A stretch of 59,541 bases of DNA from Sphingomonas oligophenolica (GTDB taxonomy: Bacteria > Pseudomonadota > Alphaproteobacteria > Sphingomonadales > Sphingomonadaceae), in NCBI RefSeq assembly GCF_006438955.1, contig NZ_RCZK01000014.1, positions 30,384 through 89,924 on the forward strand. Reading direction: 5' to 3'. The notes beneath the pieces were generated by a model, which was not told the origin of the DNA, made no database searches, and was given only the letters and a program-made list of their open reading frames with translations. A program made the position numbers and the translations under genes. This document shows, piece after piece, positions 44,043 to 54,228 of the stretch. The stretch's first letter is position 1. Each line of letters starts with the position of its first letter.

Positions 44043-46661
44043 ATGGCCGCCGACGCCCCTGCACCCGCCCCCACCCCGATGATGGCGCAATATCTCGCGC
44101 TCAAGGCGGAGGCGGACGATTGCCTGCTGTTCTATCGGATGGGCGATTTTTTCGAGATGTTCTTCGAGGATGCGCGGATCGCTGCCCAAGTGCTCGACAT
44201 CGCGCTGACCGCGCGCGGCGAGCATGAAGGCACCAAGATCCCGATGTGCGGCGTCCCCGTCCACGCCGCGACCGGCTATCTCCAGCGGCTGATCAAAGCA
44301 GGGCATCGCGTCGCCATCGCCGAACAGACCGAAAGCCCCGCCGCCGCCAAGGCACGGATGGGGTCGAAGGCGCTCGTCAACCGCGCGATCGTCCGCGTCG
44401 TCACCGCGGGTACGCTGACCGAGGAGGCCTTGCTCGACGCGCGCGCCGATAATTGGTGCGTAGCGATCGGGGAAGCCGTAGGCGGCGTCGCGCTCGCCGC
44501 GGCGGACGTGTCGACTGGCCGCTTCGTGGTGATCGACTGCACCGCCAATGCGCTTGGTGCCGAACTTGCCCGACTCGGCGCAGCGGAGGTCGTCGCGTCG
44601 TACGCGAGCGGCCATGCCGACGCGGCGACCACCTTGCGCCCCCGCCACGATTTCGACAGCGGCGCGGGCGAGGCACGCCTCAAACGCCTCTACGGCGTCG
44701 CGACGCTCGACGGCTTCGGTGAATTCACCCGTGCAGGGCTGGCCGCGGCGGGCGGACTCGTCGCGTATCTCGAACACAACGCCAAGGGCGCTCTCCCTTT
44801 CCTGCGCCCCCCGCACCTCACCCGCGCGGCGGAGACGATGGCGATCGACGCCGCGACCCGCGAGAGTTTGGAACTGGCCCAGACCGCGGGCGGCCAGCGT
44901 AAGGGCAGCCTCCTTGATTGCATCGACCGCACCGTCACTGGCGCGGGCGCGCGCGCGCTGGCGGCGGACATCGGGGCGCCGCTGATGGACCGCGCCGCCA
45001 TCGAGGCACGGCTCGACCTCATCCACCATTTCCACGCCGATGACGCGGCGCGCGAACGCCTCCGCGGCGCGCTGCGCGCGCTACCCGACATCGGCCGCGC
45101 GATCGGGCGCCTCGCCGCGGGCCGCGGCTCCCCACGCGATCTTGGACAATTGCGTGATGGCCTCGACGGTGCCTGGCTACTCCGGGAGCGACTCGCCAAC
45201 GAGGAACAGACCGGCCTCCTCGCCGATCTCCTCCCCCGTCTCACGGGCCATGGCGAACTCATCGACCTCCTCAAACGCGCCCTGGTCCCCTCCCCTCCAA
45301 TCGAAGCCTCGGACGGCGGCTATATCACCGCAGGCTACGACGCCGCGCTCGACGACCTGCGCGACGCGGGCGTGGGCGGTCGCCGCGCGATCGCCGCACT
45401 CGAGGCGGAGTTCAGGGCGTCGACCGGCACCCCCGGGTTGAAGATCCGCCACAACAACGTCCTCGGCTATCACGTCGAGGTTCCCGCGCGCGCAGCCGAC
45501 GCGCTGATGAAGCCCGACAGCGGCTTCACCCACCGCCAGACGCTTGCGGGCGTCGTCCGCTTCAATACCCCCGCGCTCCACGACGTCGCCGCGAAGGTCG
45601 CGCAATCCGGCGCGCACGCGCTGGCGGCGGAGGCCGCTCACCTCGAGGATCTCACCGCCGCCGCGCTTGGCAGCCGCGATGCGATCGCCGCCACCGCCGA
45701 CGCGCTCGCCCGGCTCGACGTCGCCGCCGCGCTAGCGACCTGCGCGATCGAGGGCAATTGGGCGCGCCCGCACCTCGTCGACCACCCCTGTTTCGAGATC
45801 GCAGGCGGGCGCCACCCGGTGGTCGAGGCCGCCGTCGCCAAATCGGGCGACCGCTTCGTCGCCAACGATTGCGCGCTCTCCGAAACCTCGCGGCTGTGGC
45901 TCGTCACCGGCCCCAACATGGGCGGAAAATCCACCTTCCTGCGGCAGAACGCGCTGATCGCGGTCCTCGCGCAAGCGGGCAGCTACGTCCCCGCGACCAG
46001 CGCCACTCTGGGCCTCGTCGATTGCCTGTTCAGCCGCGTCGGCGCGTCGGACAATTTGGCGCGCGGGCGCTCCACTTTCATGGTCGAGATGGTCGAAACC
46101 GCCGCGATCCTGGCGCAGGCGACCCCCAACAGCTTCGTCATCCTCGACGAGGTCGGGCGCGGGACCAGCACCTATGACGGGCTCGCGATCGCCTGGGCGG
46201 TGGTCGAGGCGATCCACGACCACAACCGCTGCCGCTGCCTGTTCGCGACGCATTATCACGAACTGACCCGCCTCGCCGAACGCTGCGACGCGCTCACCCT
46301 CCACCACGTCCGCGCGCGCGAATGGAAGGGCGATCTCGTCCTGCTCCACGAACTCGCCGACGGCCCCGCCGATCGCAGCTACGGCATCGCGGTCGCGCGG
46401 CTGGCGGGAATGGCCCCCGCGACGGTAGCGCGCGCCAAATCGGTGCTCGCGAAATTGGAGGCAGGGCGCGCGAAAACCGGCGGCCTCGCGGCAGGCCTCG
46501 ACGACCTCCCCCTCTTCGCCGCCGCGCAGGAAGCGGAGGAGCAGCAATGCGACCCGATCCGGCGCGAGGTGGAGGGGCTCGACATCGACGCGCTCACCCC
46601 GCGCGAGGCGCTGGATACGCTTTACCGGCTGAAGGTTATTGCTCGAGACGGCGGCGACTAG
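44043..46661 (+). CDS. mutS: DNA mismatch repair ATPase MutS
   Basis: An 872-residue protein. The mismatch-binding domain opens with PMMAQYLALKAEADDCLLFY, then FYRMGDFFEMFFEDA, whose Phe-x-Glu in GDFFEMFF contacts the mismatch. The connector and lever domains follow, and the ATPase core has the Walker A TGPNMGGKSTFLRQNALIA, FSRVGASDNLARGRSTFMVEM, Walker B VILDEVGRGTSTYDGLAIAW and HYHELTRLAER. These are all MutS hallmarks and the length is normal. I prefer the ATG at 44043 (MAADAPAPAP); a TTG at 44010 would add 11 residues. It is monocistronic. Confidence 0.96.
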   Translation: MAADAPAPAPTPMMAQYLALKAEADDCLLFYRMGDFFEMFFEDARIAAQVLDIALTARGEHEGTKIPMCGVPVHAATGYLQRLIKAGHRVAIAEQTESPAAAKARMGSKALVNRAIVRVVTAGTLTEEALLDARADNWCVAIGEAVGGVALAAADVSTGRFVVIDCTANALGAELARLGAAEVVASYASGHADAATTLRPRHDFDSGAGEARLKRLYGVATLDGFGEFTRAGLAAAGGLVAYLEHNAKGALPFLRPPHLTRAAETMAIDAATRESLELAQTAGGQRKGSLLDCIDRTVTGAGARALAADIGAPLMDRAAIEARLDLIHHFHADDAARERLRGALRALPDIGRAIGRLAAGRGSPRDLGQLRDGLDGAWLLRERLANEEQTGLLADLLPRLTGHGELIDLLKRALVPSPPIEASDGGYITAGYDAALDDLRDAGVGGRRAIAALEAEFRASTGTPGLKIRHNNVLGYHVEVPARAADALMKPDSGFTHRQTLAGVVRFNTPALHDVAAKVAQSGAHALAAEAAHLEDLTAAALGSRDAIAATADALARLDVAAALATCAIEGNWARPHLVDHPCFEIAGGRHPVVEAAVAKSGDRFVANDCALSETSRLWLVTGPNMGGKSTFLRQNALIAVLAQAGSYVPATSATLGLVDCLFSRVGASDNLARGRSTFMVEMVETAAILAQATPNSFVILDEVGRGTSTYDGLAIAWAVVEAIHDHNRCRCLFATHYHELTRLAERCDALTLHHVRAREWKGDLVLLHELADGPADRSYGIAVARLAGMAPATVARAKSVLAKLEAGRAKTGGLAAGLDDLPLFAAAQEAEEQQCDPIRREVEGLDIDALTPREALDTLYRLKVIARDGGD

Positions 46662-46765
46662 CTTGATGTCTGGATGGCGGATATCCGCCTTGCGCTGCGC
46701 CTTACGCGCTTCGTATGTTCGCATGATCAAACATTCGCGATTTACAAAAGCAGGGCGAAATATCG

Positions 46766-47944
46766 ATGACCGCAATGATTGAACGAGTATTGCCTGTCAC
46801 TTGCAACGCGATCACCGCTCTCCGGCGGAACGTTGTCCTTATTACTGTCGCCGCTGGTCCACTGTTAGCGATCGCTACTTGGTCAGGAGTCGCCAGCGCC
46901 CAGGTGCCGCCTGCTCCCATCGCACCCGGAGTGGCCAGCGCGCAGCGGATGCTGCTGGCGTGGATCCCGGGCGAGATTCGGTGCGACGGCCACGTGGTGA
47001 CGGCAACACCGACGCGACGACCATGGACGACCCTGACGTGGCCGACCCAAACCACTCTCAACCCCGTTACCTACAGTTTCGACATCGATGCCGCCGGTCG
47101 GACGACCGACATCAAACGGAACGCGCCAAGTCCCTCCCTCTTCGACAACGACGATATCGGCCCCTCGCTCGCCGCCACGCCCTTCCCATCCGGTCAACCA
47201 CAGCGTGCTTGCACGGTGACGTATCTAGCGCGCCAGACCACCATTGCCGCCACGCCAATATCCGACCTGATCTCCTATTCGATCACGCCGCTCTCGGGTG
47301 CGCTACCGCCGGATGGCTGGGCGCGGATCGGCGGCACCGGCGGATGCGCCGATGCGCCGCGTCCCGATCCATTGGTGCGCGCCTATCCGGCTTTCGACAC
47401 GCTGCCGGCTACGCCGGGGGTGAAGGATTGGTCGTTGGTCGGCTATGATCTCGACCCCCGCGGTCATCCGATTGATGTTCATCCGGTCGAAGGCACGGGC
47501 AATGCGGAACTCACCGCCGCGGCGGTGAAGGCGGTCGCGGCTTCGCGGTTCACCGATGGTGCCCGCCGCGGATGCCTGTACCCCTATTGGCGGGCGCCCG
47601 CGACGCTGGTCGCACCAGCGATGCCCCACGCCGCCGCATTCCGTCCTGACGGCGCGACCTGTCCGGAGGGACACGACTGGGTAACCCGGCCGACGTTACG
47701 GTATCCGGATCCCTATCGCCGTCGCTCGGTCGAGGGTTGGGCGATTCTGGTGTACGATGTCGCGCCGTGGGGGGCGGTCGGCAACATCCGGGTCGTCGCA
47801 GCCCAACCGGCCGAGGATTTCGGGACTGCAGCTGTCAACGTTCTCCAGGGCGCGAAGATGCCCGACGGTCAGGGGCTGGTCGGTTGCGTCGAGCGCATTC
47901 GGTTCAAGATGCCCTCCGTCGCTGGTAACGGCCAGCCGAAATGA
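46766..47944 (+). CDS. Exported protein with TonB-C-like repeats, function unknown
   Basis: A 392-residue protein with an N-terminal hydrophobic segment ending at SAQV (about residues 22-46), probably a signal peptide. The later part has two segments that look like TonB C-terminal units: WSLVGYDLDPRGHPIDVHPV then LTAAAVKAVAASRF (about 225-265), and GWAILVYDVAPWGAVGNIRV then FGTAAVNVLQGAKM (about 335-375). Each has the beta-strand / D-x-x-G / x-V-x-V / helix order of TonB-C. It lacks a membrane anchor of classical TonB type and a Pro-rich linker. Related sphingomonad proteins are called 'energy transducer TonB', but a real energy-coupling role here is uncertain. Confidence 0.6.
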   Translation: MTAMIERVLPVTCNAITALRRNVVLITVAAGPLLAIATWSGVASAQVPPAPIAPGVASAQRMLLAWIPGEIRCDGHVVTATPTRRPWTTLTWPTQTTLNPVTYSFDIDAAGRTTDIKRNAPSPSLFDNDDIGPSLAATPFPSGQPQRACTVTYLARQTTIAATPISDLISYSITPLSGALPPDGWARIGGTGGCADAPRPDPLVRAYPAFDTLPATPGVKDWSLVGYDLDPRGHPIDVHPVEGTGNAELTAAAVKAVAASRFTDGARRGCLYPYWRAPATLVAPAMPHAAAFRPDGATCPEGHDWVTRPTLRYPDPYRRRSVEGWAILVYDVAPWGAVGNIRVVAAQPAEDFGTAAVNVLQGAKMPDGQGLVGCVERIRFKMPSVAGNGQPK

Positions 47945-48081
47945 TATCTCACCGAAGGCGTTGACGCCCGCAGGTTCCTGCGAACGGCACTCTGTCGCAA
48001 TCAGCCCAGCCCGTTGATTTCGCGCAGAATGCTTGCCCACATTTTACCCGCGCTTAAGTATGCCGCGTCCATGGTGGGGTG

Positions 48082-49581
48082 ATGTTGCAAGCCACGGCCG
48101 ATCGGTTGGATCCGGAACCCGAACCGCTGTTCGCGCAAGCGCGCGGCGCGATCATCTGGCGGTCGGGCGCGCAGATCGTCGGGCAGCTCATCACCTGGGC
48201 CGCGACGTTCCTCGTCATCCGGATTCTCGATCCCGAGGATTACGGGCTCTTCGCGATGACCCAGGTCGTGTTGGCGTTCCTCAACATGCTCAACGGCGCC
48301 GGGCTGACTCGGGGCCTCATCCAGCAACGCGTCGCGGACGAACGCTCGATCCGCCAGCTTTACGGCATGCTGATCGTGCTGAACTTCTCGCTCGGCGCGC
48401 TGCAGTTCGCGCTGGCGCCGCTCGCCGCCGCCTATTTTCGGCAGCCGATCGTCGCGGATCTGCTGCGGGTGCAGGCGTTCCTGTATTTCACCACGCCGTT
48501 CGTCGCCTTTCCCTATGCGCTGCTCGCGCGCTCGATCGATTTCAAGCATCAGGCCCGGGTATACCTTGCGTCCTCGGTCGCCGGCGCGCTGACCGCGCTG
48601 GCGGGCGCGTATGGTGGCCTCGGGGTGTGGGCGCTCGTCGCCGCGCCGATCGCGTTGTTCACAACGCGCGCGGTCGGGATGACGGTCGCCTCGCGGCATC
48701 GCTACCGCCCGCTGTTCGATTTCCGCGGCGCTGGAACGCTCGCCAAGTTCGGCGCGATGATGGCGACGGGGCAGCTCTTCTGGCTGTTGCAAAGCCAGGC
48801 CGATGTCTTCGTCGGCGGGCGGGCGTTCGATCCGGAGACGCTGGGGCTTTACACGACCGGCCTGTTCCTGACGCAGATCATCGTGTCGAAATTCGTGCCC
48901 GCAATCAACGACGTGGTCTTTTCGATTTACGCGCGAATGCAGGACGATCTGGCGGGCGTCGCGCTGGGCTTCCTGCGCTCGGCGCGGATGGTGATGCTGA
49001 TTGCCATGCCGTTCTACATCGGGCTCGCCGCGGTCGCCGAGCCGCTCGTCGCGACCGTGCTCGGCCCGAAATGGCTCGCCGCCGCGCCGCTCGTGCGGCT
49101 ACTCGCACTGGCGATGCCCGCGATGACGATGCAGGTGCTCTTCAGCCCGGTCTGCGACGCGCTCGGGCGCCCCGGGATCGGCCTCAGAACCGGGATCATC
49201 GGCGCGGTCATCATGCCCGTCAGTTTCGTGATCGGGATCTACTGGGGCGTCACCGGGCTCGCCGCGTCGTGGCTGGTCGGTTATCCGCTCTATCTCGCGA
49301 TCACCGCGGCGCTGGCGCTGCCCGTCATCGGGGTGTCGGCGCGAATGCTCATCGGCGCGATCATGCCCGTCCTGATCGCCGCGCTCGCGATGGGCCTGGC
49401 GGTGGTGACCGTCAATGGATGGTTGCCAGTGCAGGCCCCGCAGGTCCGCGTCGCGATCCTCGTCGCGTTGGGAGTGGCGGTCTATCTGGGCTGGCTAGGC
49501 GTGTTTTACCGCAGCATCCTGCGCGAGGCGATTGACCTCGCGCGCGGGCGTCAGCGCGTGCCGGTCACCAGCGCGGCCTGA
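48082..49581 (+). CDS. Polysaccharide flippase (Wzx/MOP superfamily)
   Basis: A 499-residue membrane protein with about 14 helices. The start (GAIIWRSGAQIVGQLITWAA, then TFLVIRILDPEDYGLFAMTQ) is the typical N-terminus of Polysacc_synt flippases that move lipid-linked oligosaccharides across the inner membrane. FKHQARVYLASSVAGALTAL and LFSPVCDALGRPGIGLRTG fit the MOP pattern. It converges on the phosphopantetheinyl transferase gene, with the two stops overlapping by 31 bases. Export of the NRPS product is conceivable but not implied; polysaccharide precursor export is the family's usual job. Confidence 0.88.
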   Translation: MLQATADRLDPEPEPLFAQARGAIIWRSGAQIVGQLITWAATFLVIRILDPEDYGLFAMTQVVLAFLNMLNGAGLTRGLIQQRVADERSIRQLYGMLIVLNFSLGALQFALAPLAAAYFRQPIVADLLRVQAFLYFTTPFVAFPYALLARSIDFKHQARVYLASSVAGALTALAGAYGGLGVWALVAAPIALFTTRAVGMTVASRHRYRPLFDFRGAGTLAKFGAMMATGQLFWLLQSQADVFVGGRAFDPETLGLYTTGLFLTQIIVSKFVPAINDVVFSIYARMQDDLAGVALGFLRSARMVMLIAMPFYIGLAAVAEPLVATVLGPKWLAAAPLVRLLALAMPAMTMQVLFSPVCDALGRPGIGLRTGIIGAVIMPVSFVIGIYWGVTGLAASWLVGYPLYLAITAALALPVIGVSARMLIGAIMPVLIAALAMGLAVVTVNGWLPVQAPQVRVAILVALGVAVYLGWLGVFYRSILREAIDLARGRQRVPVTSAA

Positions 49582-50222
49582 TACCCGGGTGCGGGTTCGA
49601 ACGACGCCAGCGACCAGCCGGGCTGCGCGTCGATCAAGGTGGCGGGCTCACCCGGCGCGACCGACACCGCAAAGGCGTCGAGCGGATACGACAGCCCCAG
49701 CCCGAGCGCCTTCACATACGCCTCCTTGCGGGTCCAGCAGTTGAAGAAGCCCTCGACCCACTGCGCCTCGGTCAGGTTGGCCAGCGCGGTTGTCTCCGGC
49801 GGCGCAAACAGCCGCGCCGCCACCGCGCGGCAGGCCAAATCGGGATTGCGCCATTCGAGGTCGCAACCCACCGCGGCATCGACCGCGACCGCACACAGCG
49901 CCTGCCCATGCGAATGCGAGACGCTGAAATGAAGCCCGGGATGATCGAGCAGGAACGGCTTGCCGCGCGCGTCGATCGCGATGCGCACCGCCCGGGGCGC
50001 TTCGCCGACGCTTTGCGCAAGCCGCTCGCGAAGCTGACCACGCCGCGCCACGAAACGGTCGCGGTCGCGGTCGTGCCGGAACCGCGCCGCCCTCGCGCGT
50101 TCGTCGACATCGAGCCACTCATGGCAGCAGGCAAGCACGTCGTGCGATAGATCGAGATCGAACAGCCCGACCTCGATCCGTCCGACCTCGCTTACAGCAT
50201 CGACCCGGTGCCAGCCGCGCAT
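49551..50222 (-). CDS. 4'-phosphopantetheinyl transferase (Sfp type)
   Basis: A 223-residue enzyme that attaches the phosphopantetheine arm to carrier domains. FSVSHSHGQALCAVAVDAAVG and CDLEWRNPD hold the first Asp-x-Glu magnesium site, while FFNCWTRKEAYVKALGLGL carries the W-x-x-K-E-A motif. The ATG at 50222 follows the NRPS stop by one base, and the gene is last in the minus-strand peptide operon, so it most likely activates the two T domains encoded upstream. It overlaps the flippase gene tail by 31 bases. Confidence 0.93.
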   Translation of the reverse strand: MRGWHRVDAVSEVGRIEVGLFDLDLSHDVLACCHEWLDVDERARAARFRHDRDRDRFVARRGQLRERLAQSVGEAPRAVRIAIDARGKPFLLDHPGLHFSVSHSHGQALCAVAVDAAVGCDLEWRNPDLACRAVAARLFAPPETTALANLTEAQWVEGFFNCWTRKEAYVKALGLGLSYPLDAFAVSVAPGEPATLIDAQPGWSLASFEPAPGYQAALVTGTR

Positions 50223-50223
50223 G

Positions 50224-53200
50224 TCACGCGGCCAGCGCGGCGGGCCTGTCGGCGAGCGCCCAGTCGATCGCCGCGCGCAGCCGCGCCGCATAAACCGCGA
50301 CGTGCGGCAAATCGACCATCGTGCCGTGCGATCCGGGAATGTCGTAGGTTTCGAGCGGACCGGTCACATGGGCCGCCCAGCCGGGCCGCGAATCGAGCAC
50401 GTCGAGCCGCTCGGCCGGTTGGAACAGCGCGACCGCGCCGTCATAGCCGCCCGGCGTATAGCGATATGCCGCCTGCTCGAGCGCTTCGATGTTGCGGCGA
50501 TATTCGGCATTGTCGGTCACGACCTCCGCGATCCCGACATCCTCGAGCACCCCGCGCGCGCGATCGAACGCATAGCTCAGCCGCTTGCCCGCCGACAGCT
50601 GCGCCCAGACCTTCAGATGATAGCGCGCCTTGCTTAGCCGCATCGCCATCGGCGTGATCGCGAGGAACGCGACCGGGCTCATCGAATGACCCAGCGCCAG
50701 CAGTGGCACCTCGTCGCCCGCCGCGCGCAATTGCCGCGCGACTTCGTATGCCAAGATGCCGTTGGTGCACCACCCGCCGATCAGATACGGCCCGCGCGGC
50801 TGGCGCTCGCGGATCACCGCGACGACCGCGGCGGCGATGGCTTCGAACGTCAGGTCGGGACCGAGCATCGGCTCGATGATCGGCCCCAGCGGCAGGCCCA
50901 GCACCGGGCGATCGGTGCCCAGCGCCTCGGCGAGCGGGCGCACCGCAATACCCCCGTCGATCCACAACAGCGGCATTCCGTCGCCCTCGGGCTGGAGCGG
51001 GATGAACTCGGCCAGGTCGGCGCTGCCGCCCGCGTCGATCCGCGCGGCCAGTTCGCGCAGCGCCGCGGCGCGGAAGAATTCGGCCATTCCGATACGGCGG
51101 CCCCATTGCTGCTCGATCCGCACCAGTAGCCGCGCGACCAGCAGCGAATGGCCGCCGAGATCGAAGAAGCTGTCGTCGCGCCCGACGTCGCCGACGCGCA
51201 GCAGGTCGCACCAGATCGCGGCGAGCCGTTTCTCGGTTTCCCCCTGCGCACCCTCGACGGGTGCGGCGGCATCGCTACCCGGTTTGGGCAGCGCCTTGCG
51301 ATCGACCTTTCCATTCGGCGTCATCGGCAGCGCGCCAAGCGTCTCGATATGCGACGGAATCATGTAATCGGGCAGCGTCAGCGCCAGATGCTGGCGGAGG
51401 TCGGCGCGCTCGGGCCGCGCATCGAAGTGCGGCACGATATAAGCCGCAAGCGCGCGTTCGCCCGAGGCATCGGGCCAGCTGCGTACTGCCGCGGCGGCAA
51501 TAGCGGGGTGGCTCGCAAACGCCCCCTCGATCTCCTCGACTGCGACGCGATAGCCGCGGATCTTTTCGTCGCTGTCGACGCGCCCAAGGCACAGGATCGT
51601 CCCATCCGCGCGATACCGCGCCAAGTCGCCGGTCCGGTAGAGTCGCATTCCCGGAGCCGCACGCGTCTCGACGAACCGCTCCGCGGTCAGGTCGGGGCGG
51701 TGGCGATAGCCTTCGGCAACGCCGGCGCCCCCGATGAACAATTCGCCGATCACCCCGATCGGCGCGGTGTTGCCATAGGCGTCGAGGATGTGGATGTGGG
51801 TGTTGGCGATCGGGCGGCCGATCGGCACCGGGCCGTCGCCGGGCGTGACCCGTTCGATGGTCGACCAGATCGTCGTCTCGGTCGGCCCGTACATGTTCCA
51901 GACGTCGCCCGCCCTCGCGAGCAATGCATCGGCCAGATCGCGCGGAAACGCTTCGCCGCCGCACAGGATGTGCAAGTCGGGATCGCCGCGCCAGCCCGCC
52001 TCGATCAGCGCGCGCCAGGTCGCGGGGGTGGCCTGCATGACGCTGGGTTTGGTCGTGTCGATCAGCTCGGCCAGCGCGCGCGGATCGACCGCGATGCTGC
52101 GCGGCGCGATGATCAATTCGCCCCCGCTAATCAGCGGCAGGAACAGTTCGAGCGCGGCGATGTCGAACGAGAGCGTGGTCACCGCGAGCAGCGCATCGTC
52201 CGCGCCGAACCCGGGTCGATCACGCATCGACTCGAGCAGGTTCATCAGCGCGCCGTGGCTGATCTCGACGCCCTTGGGATTGCCTGTCGAGCCCGACGTG
52301 TAGAGCACATAGGCGAGATCGCCGGGGTCGGTTTTGACCGCGAGAACGTCGCCGTGCTCCGCCGATATATCGTCGATCAGGATACGCGGCAGCGGGCACC
52401 CCGGCAGCACATCCGCCAGCCGCCCGTCGCCGAGCAACGCGGCGCATCCGGCATCGCGCACGATATAGTCGAGCCGCGCCGCCGGAAAATCGGGATCGAG
52501 CGGCAGATACGCCCCCCCTGCCCGGTGCACCCCGATCAACGCCGCAACCATGTCCGGCGAACGATCGAGGCAGATCCCAATCAGGTCGCCGCGACCGAGA
52601 CCGGCACTTGGCAGCGCGACCGCAATAGCGTCCGCGCGGGTATCCAGTTCGCGATAGCTCACGCTTCGATCGCCGAAGCGGATCGCGACCGCATCCGGTC
52701 GTGCCACCGCCTGCGCACGCACCGCGTCGGGCAGCATCGCCGCCGCCGGAGTCGCCGCAGTCGCATTCCAGTCGACCAGCAACTGCCGCGACTCCGCTTC
52801 GCCGAGCAGCGGCAGGTCGCGGATCAGGCAATTGCTATCCTCGGCAACCGCTGCGAGGATGTTTAGCCAATGCCCGATCATCCGCCGGATCGTCTCGGGA
52901 TCGTAGAGTTCGGTGCTGTAGAGAAAGCGCCCGATCATCCCGTCGGGCCGCTCGTCGAGTTCGAGATACAGGTCGAATTTCGCGCCGCCGACGACGACGT
53001 CCATCTGGGTAAGATCCCAGCCGTCGGCGAAGGGCTCGACCGGCGGCTCGATCGAGAACAGGCAGTTGAACAACGGGTGCGTACCGGGATCGCGCTTGAC
53101 GTCGAGCGCGCGAACCACCTCGTCGAACGGCGCTTCGCTCGCGCCCAACGCGCCGAGCACCGACTCGCGCACCTCCAGCAGGAAATCACGGAACGGCACG

Positions 53201-54228
53201 TCGCCGCGCGGTTTCGCGCGCAGCGCGATCGTGTTGAGGAAATAGCCGACGACCTGTTCGAGCTCGGGGCGGCGGCGCAGATCGGTCACCCCGCCGACGA
53301 CGATATCCTCCTCACCCGAATAGCGATGCAGCAGCGCGTGATAGGCAGCAAGTTGCACCATGTAGAGCGTCACGCCCTCGCGCCGCGCGACGCGCTTCAG
53401 CGCCTCGGTCAGGTCGTGTGAGAGGAGGAACGTCTCCATCGACCCCGCATGCGTCGGCCGCGCCGGCTTGGCGCGATCTCCGGCAATCTCGAGCTTGGGC
53501 GGTGCATCGGCGAGCGTCTTCAGCCAGTAATCGACCTGACGCCGGATCGGCGGGCTGGCGAGATGCGCCTGCTGCCACACCGCATAATCGCCATATTGGA
53601 GCGTGGGCGCGGGCAGCGGCGACGGCTCGCCCTTCGCGAACGCCTCGTAGAGCGCGGCAAGCTCGGGCACGACCACGCGATAGATCGATACCCCATCGAA
53701 AATGATATGGTGAAGCGTGAAGTAGAGCCGGTGGTTATCGTCGGCGAGCTTGACGATCCGCGCGCGAAACAGCGGCGCTTCGGACAGGTCGATCGCGCGC
53801 TTCGCGTCGTCGCTGCCGATTTTTAGCGCGGCGGCGTCGCGCTCGGCCTCGGGTAAATCGCTGACATCATCATAGGGTAGCTCGAGATCGCTATGCTCGC
53901 GCACGCGCTGGACGAGCTCGCCGTCCTGCTCGACGAACGCGGTGCGCCACGCCTCGTGGCGACGCAGGATTTCGTTGACCGCGCGTGCCATGGCATCGCG
54001 ATCGAAGCTGCCGAACCGGTGAATCGTGATCGATTCGTTATACAGCGGCATGTCGGGCGCCATGATGGCGTGGAGCCACACCTGCCGCTGATCGGCTGAC
54101 AGCGGAATCGCAGCGCCGGTGCCGCGCGGCGTAACCGGTGCGGGCTTGTCCGCCGACTCGCCACGCCCGCGCAACATTTTTTCGAGCAGCAGCCGCTTCG
54201 AATCCGATAGCGCGACGGGCGCGTTCAC
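50224..54228 (-). CDS. Nonribosomal peptide synthetase, module C-A-T-TE (predicted Gly)
   Basis: A 1334-residue synthetase from a GTG that overlaps the P450 stop (GTGA). The condensation domain (about 40-470) has the active HHIIFDG at residues 173-179. The adenylation domain (about 500-1000) has [14 protein letters not shown] and MYGPTETTIWST. Reading the binding-pocket positions by hand gives D-I-L-Q-L-G-M-I-W-K, a code of the glycine type. The carrier domain follows (DSFFDLGGHSLLVAR, Ser as phosphopantetheine site). The C-terminal thioesterase has Cys1154 in GGWCTNG where Ser is usual, and a late His in GSHGTM. The module should join the upstream aminoacyl unit to Gly and release the product. 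The specificity is a prediction. Confidence 0.93.
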   Translation of the reverse strand: MNAPVALSDSKRLLLEKMLRGRGESADKPAPVTPRGTGAAIPLSADQRQVWLHAIMAPDMPLYNESITIHRFGSFDRDAMARAVNEILRRHEAWRTAFVEQDGELVQRVREHSDLELPYDDVSDLPEAERDAAALKIGSDDAKRAIDLSEAPLFRARIVKLADDNHRLYFTLHHIIFDGVSIYRVVVPELAALYEAFAKGEPSPLPAPTLQYGDYAVWQQAHLASPPIRRQVDYWLKTLADAPPKLEIAGDRAKPARPTHAGSMETFLLSHDLTEALKRVARREGVTLYMVQLAAYHALLHRYSGEEDIVVGGVTDLRRRPELEQVVGYFLNTIALRAKPRGDVPFRDFLLEVRESVLGALGASEAPFDEVVRALDVKRDPGTHPLFNCLFSIEPPVEPFADGWDLTQMDVVVGGAKFDLYLELDERPDGMIGRFLYSTELYDPETIRRMIGHWLNILAAVAEDSNCLIRDLPLLGEAESRQLLVDWNATAATPAAAMLPDAVRAQAVARPDAVAIRFGDRSVSYRELDTRADAIAVALPSAGLGRGDLIGICLDRSPDMVAALIGVHRAGGAYLPLDPDFPAARLDYIVRDAGCAALLGDGRLADVLPGCPLPRILIDDISAEHGDVLAVKTDPGDLAYVLYTSGSTGNPKGVEISHGALMNLLESMRDRPGFGADDALLAVTTLSFDIAALELFLPLISGGELIIAPRSIAVDPRALAELIDTTKPSVMQATPATWRALIEAGWRGDPDLHILCGGEAFPRDLADALLARAGDVWNMYGPTETTIWSTIERVTPGDGPVPIGRPIANTHIHILDAYGNTAPIGVIGELFIGGAGVAEGYRHRPDLTAERFVETRAAPGMRLYRTGDLARYRADGTILCLGRVDSDEKIRGYRVAVEEIEGAFASHPAIAAAAVRSWPDASGERALAAYIVPHFDARPERADLRQHLALTLPDYMIPSHIETLGALPMTPNGKVDRKALPKPGSDAAAPVEGAQGETEKRLAAIWCDLLRVGDVGRDDSFFDLGGHSLLVARLLVRIEQQWGRRIGMAEFFRAAALRELAARIDAGGSADLAEFIPLQPEGDGMPLLWIDGGIAVRPLAEALGTDRPVLGLPLGPIIEPMLGPDLTFEAIAAAVVAVIRERQPRGPYLIGGWCTNGILAYEVARQLRAAGDEVPLLALGHSMSPVAFLAITPMAMRLSKARYHLKVWAQLSAGKRLSYAFDRARGVLEDVGIAEVVTDNAEYRRNIEALEQAAYRYTPGGYDGAVALFQPAERLDVLDSRPGWAAHVTGPLETYDIPGSHGTMVDLPHVAVYAARLRAAIDWALADRPAALAA

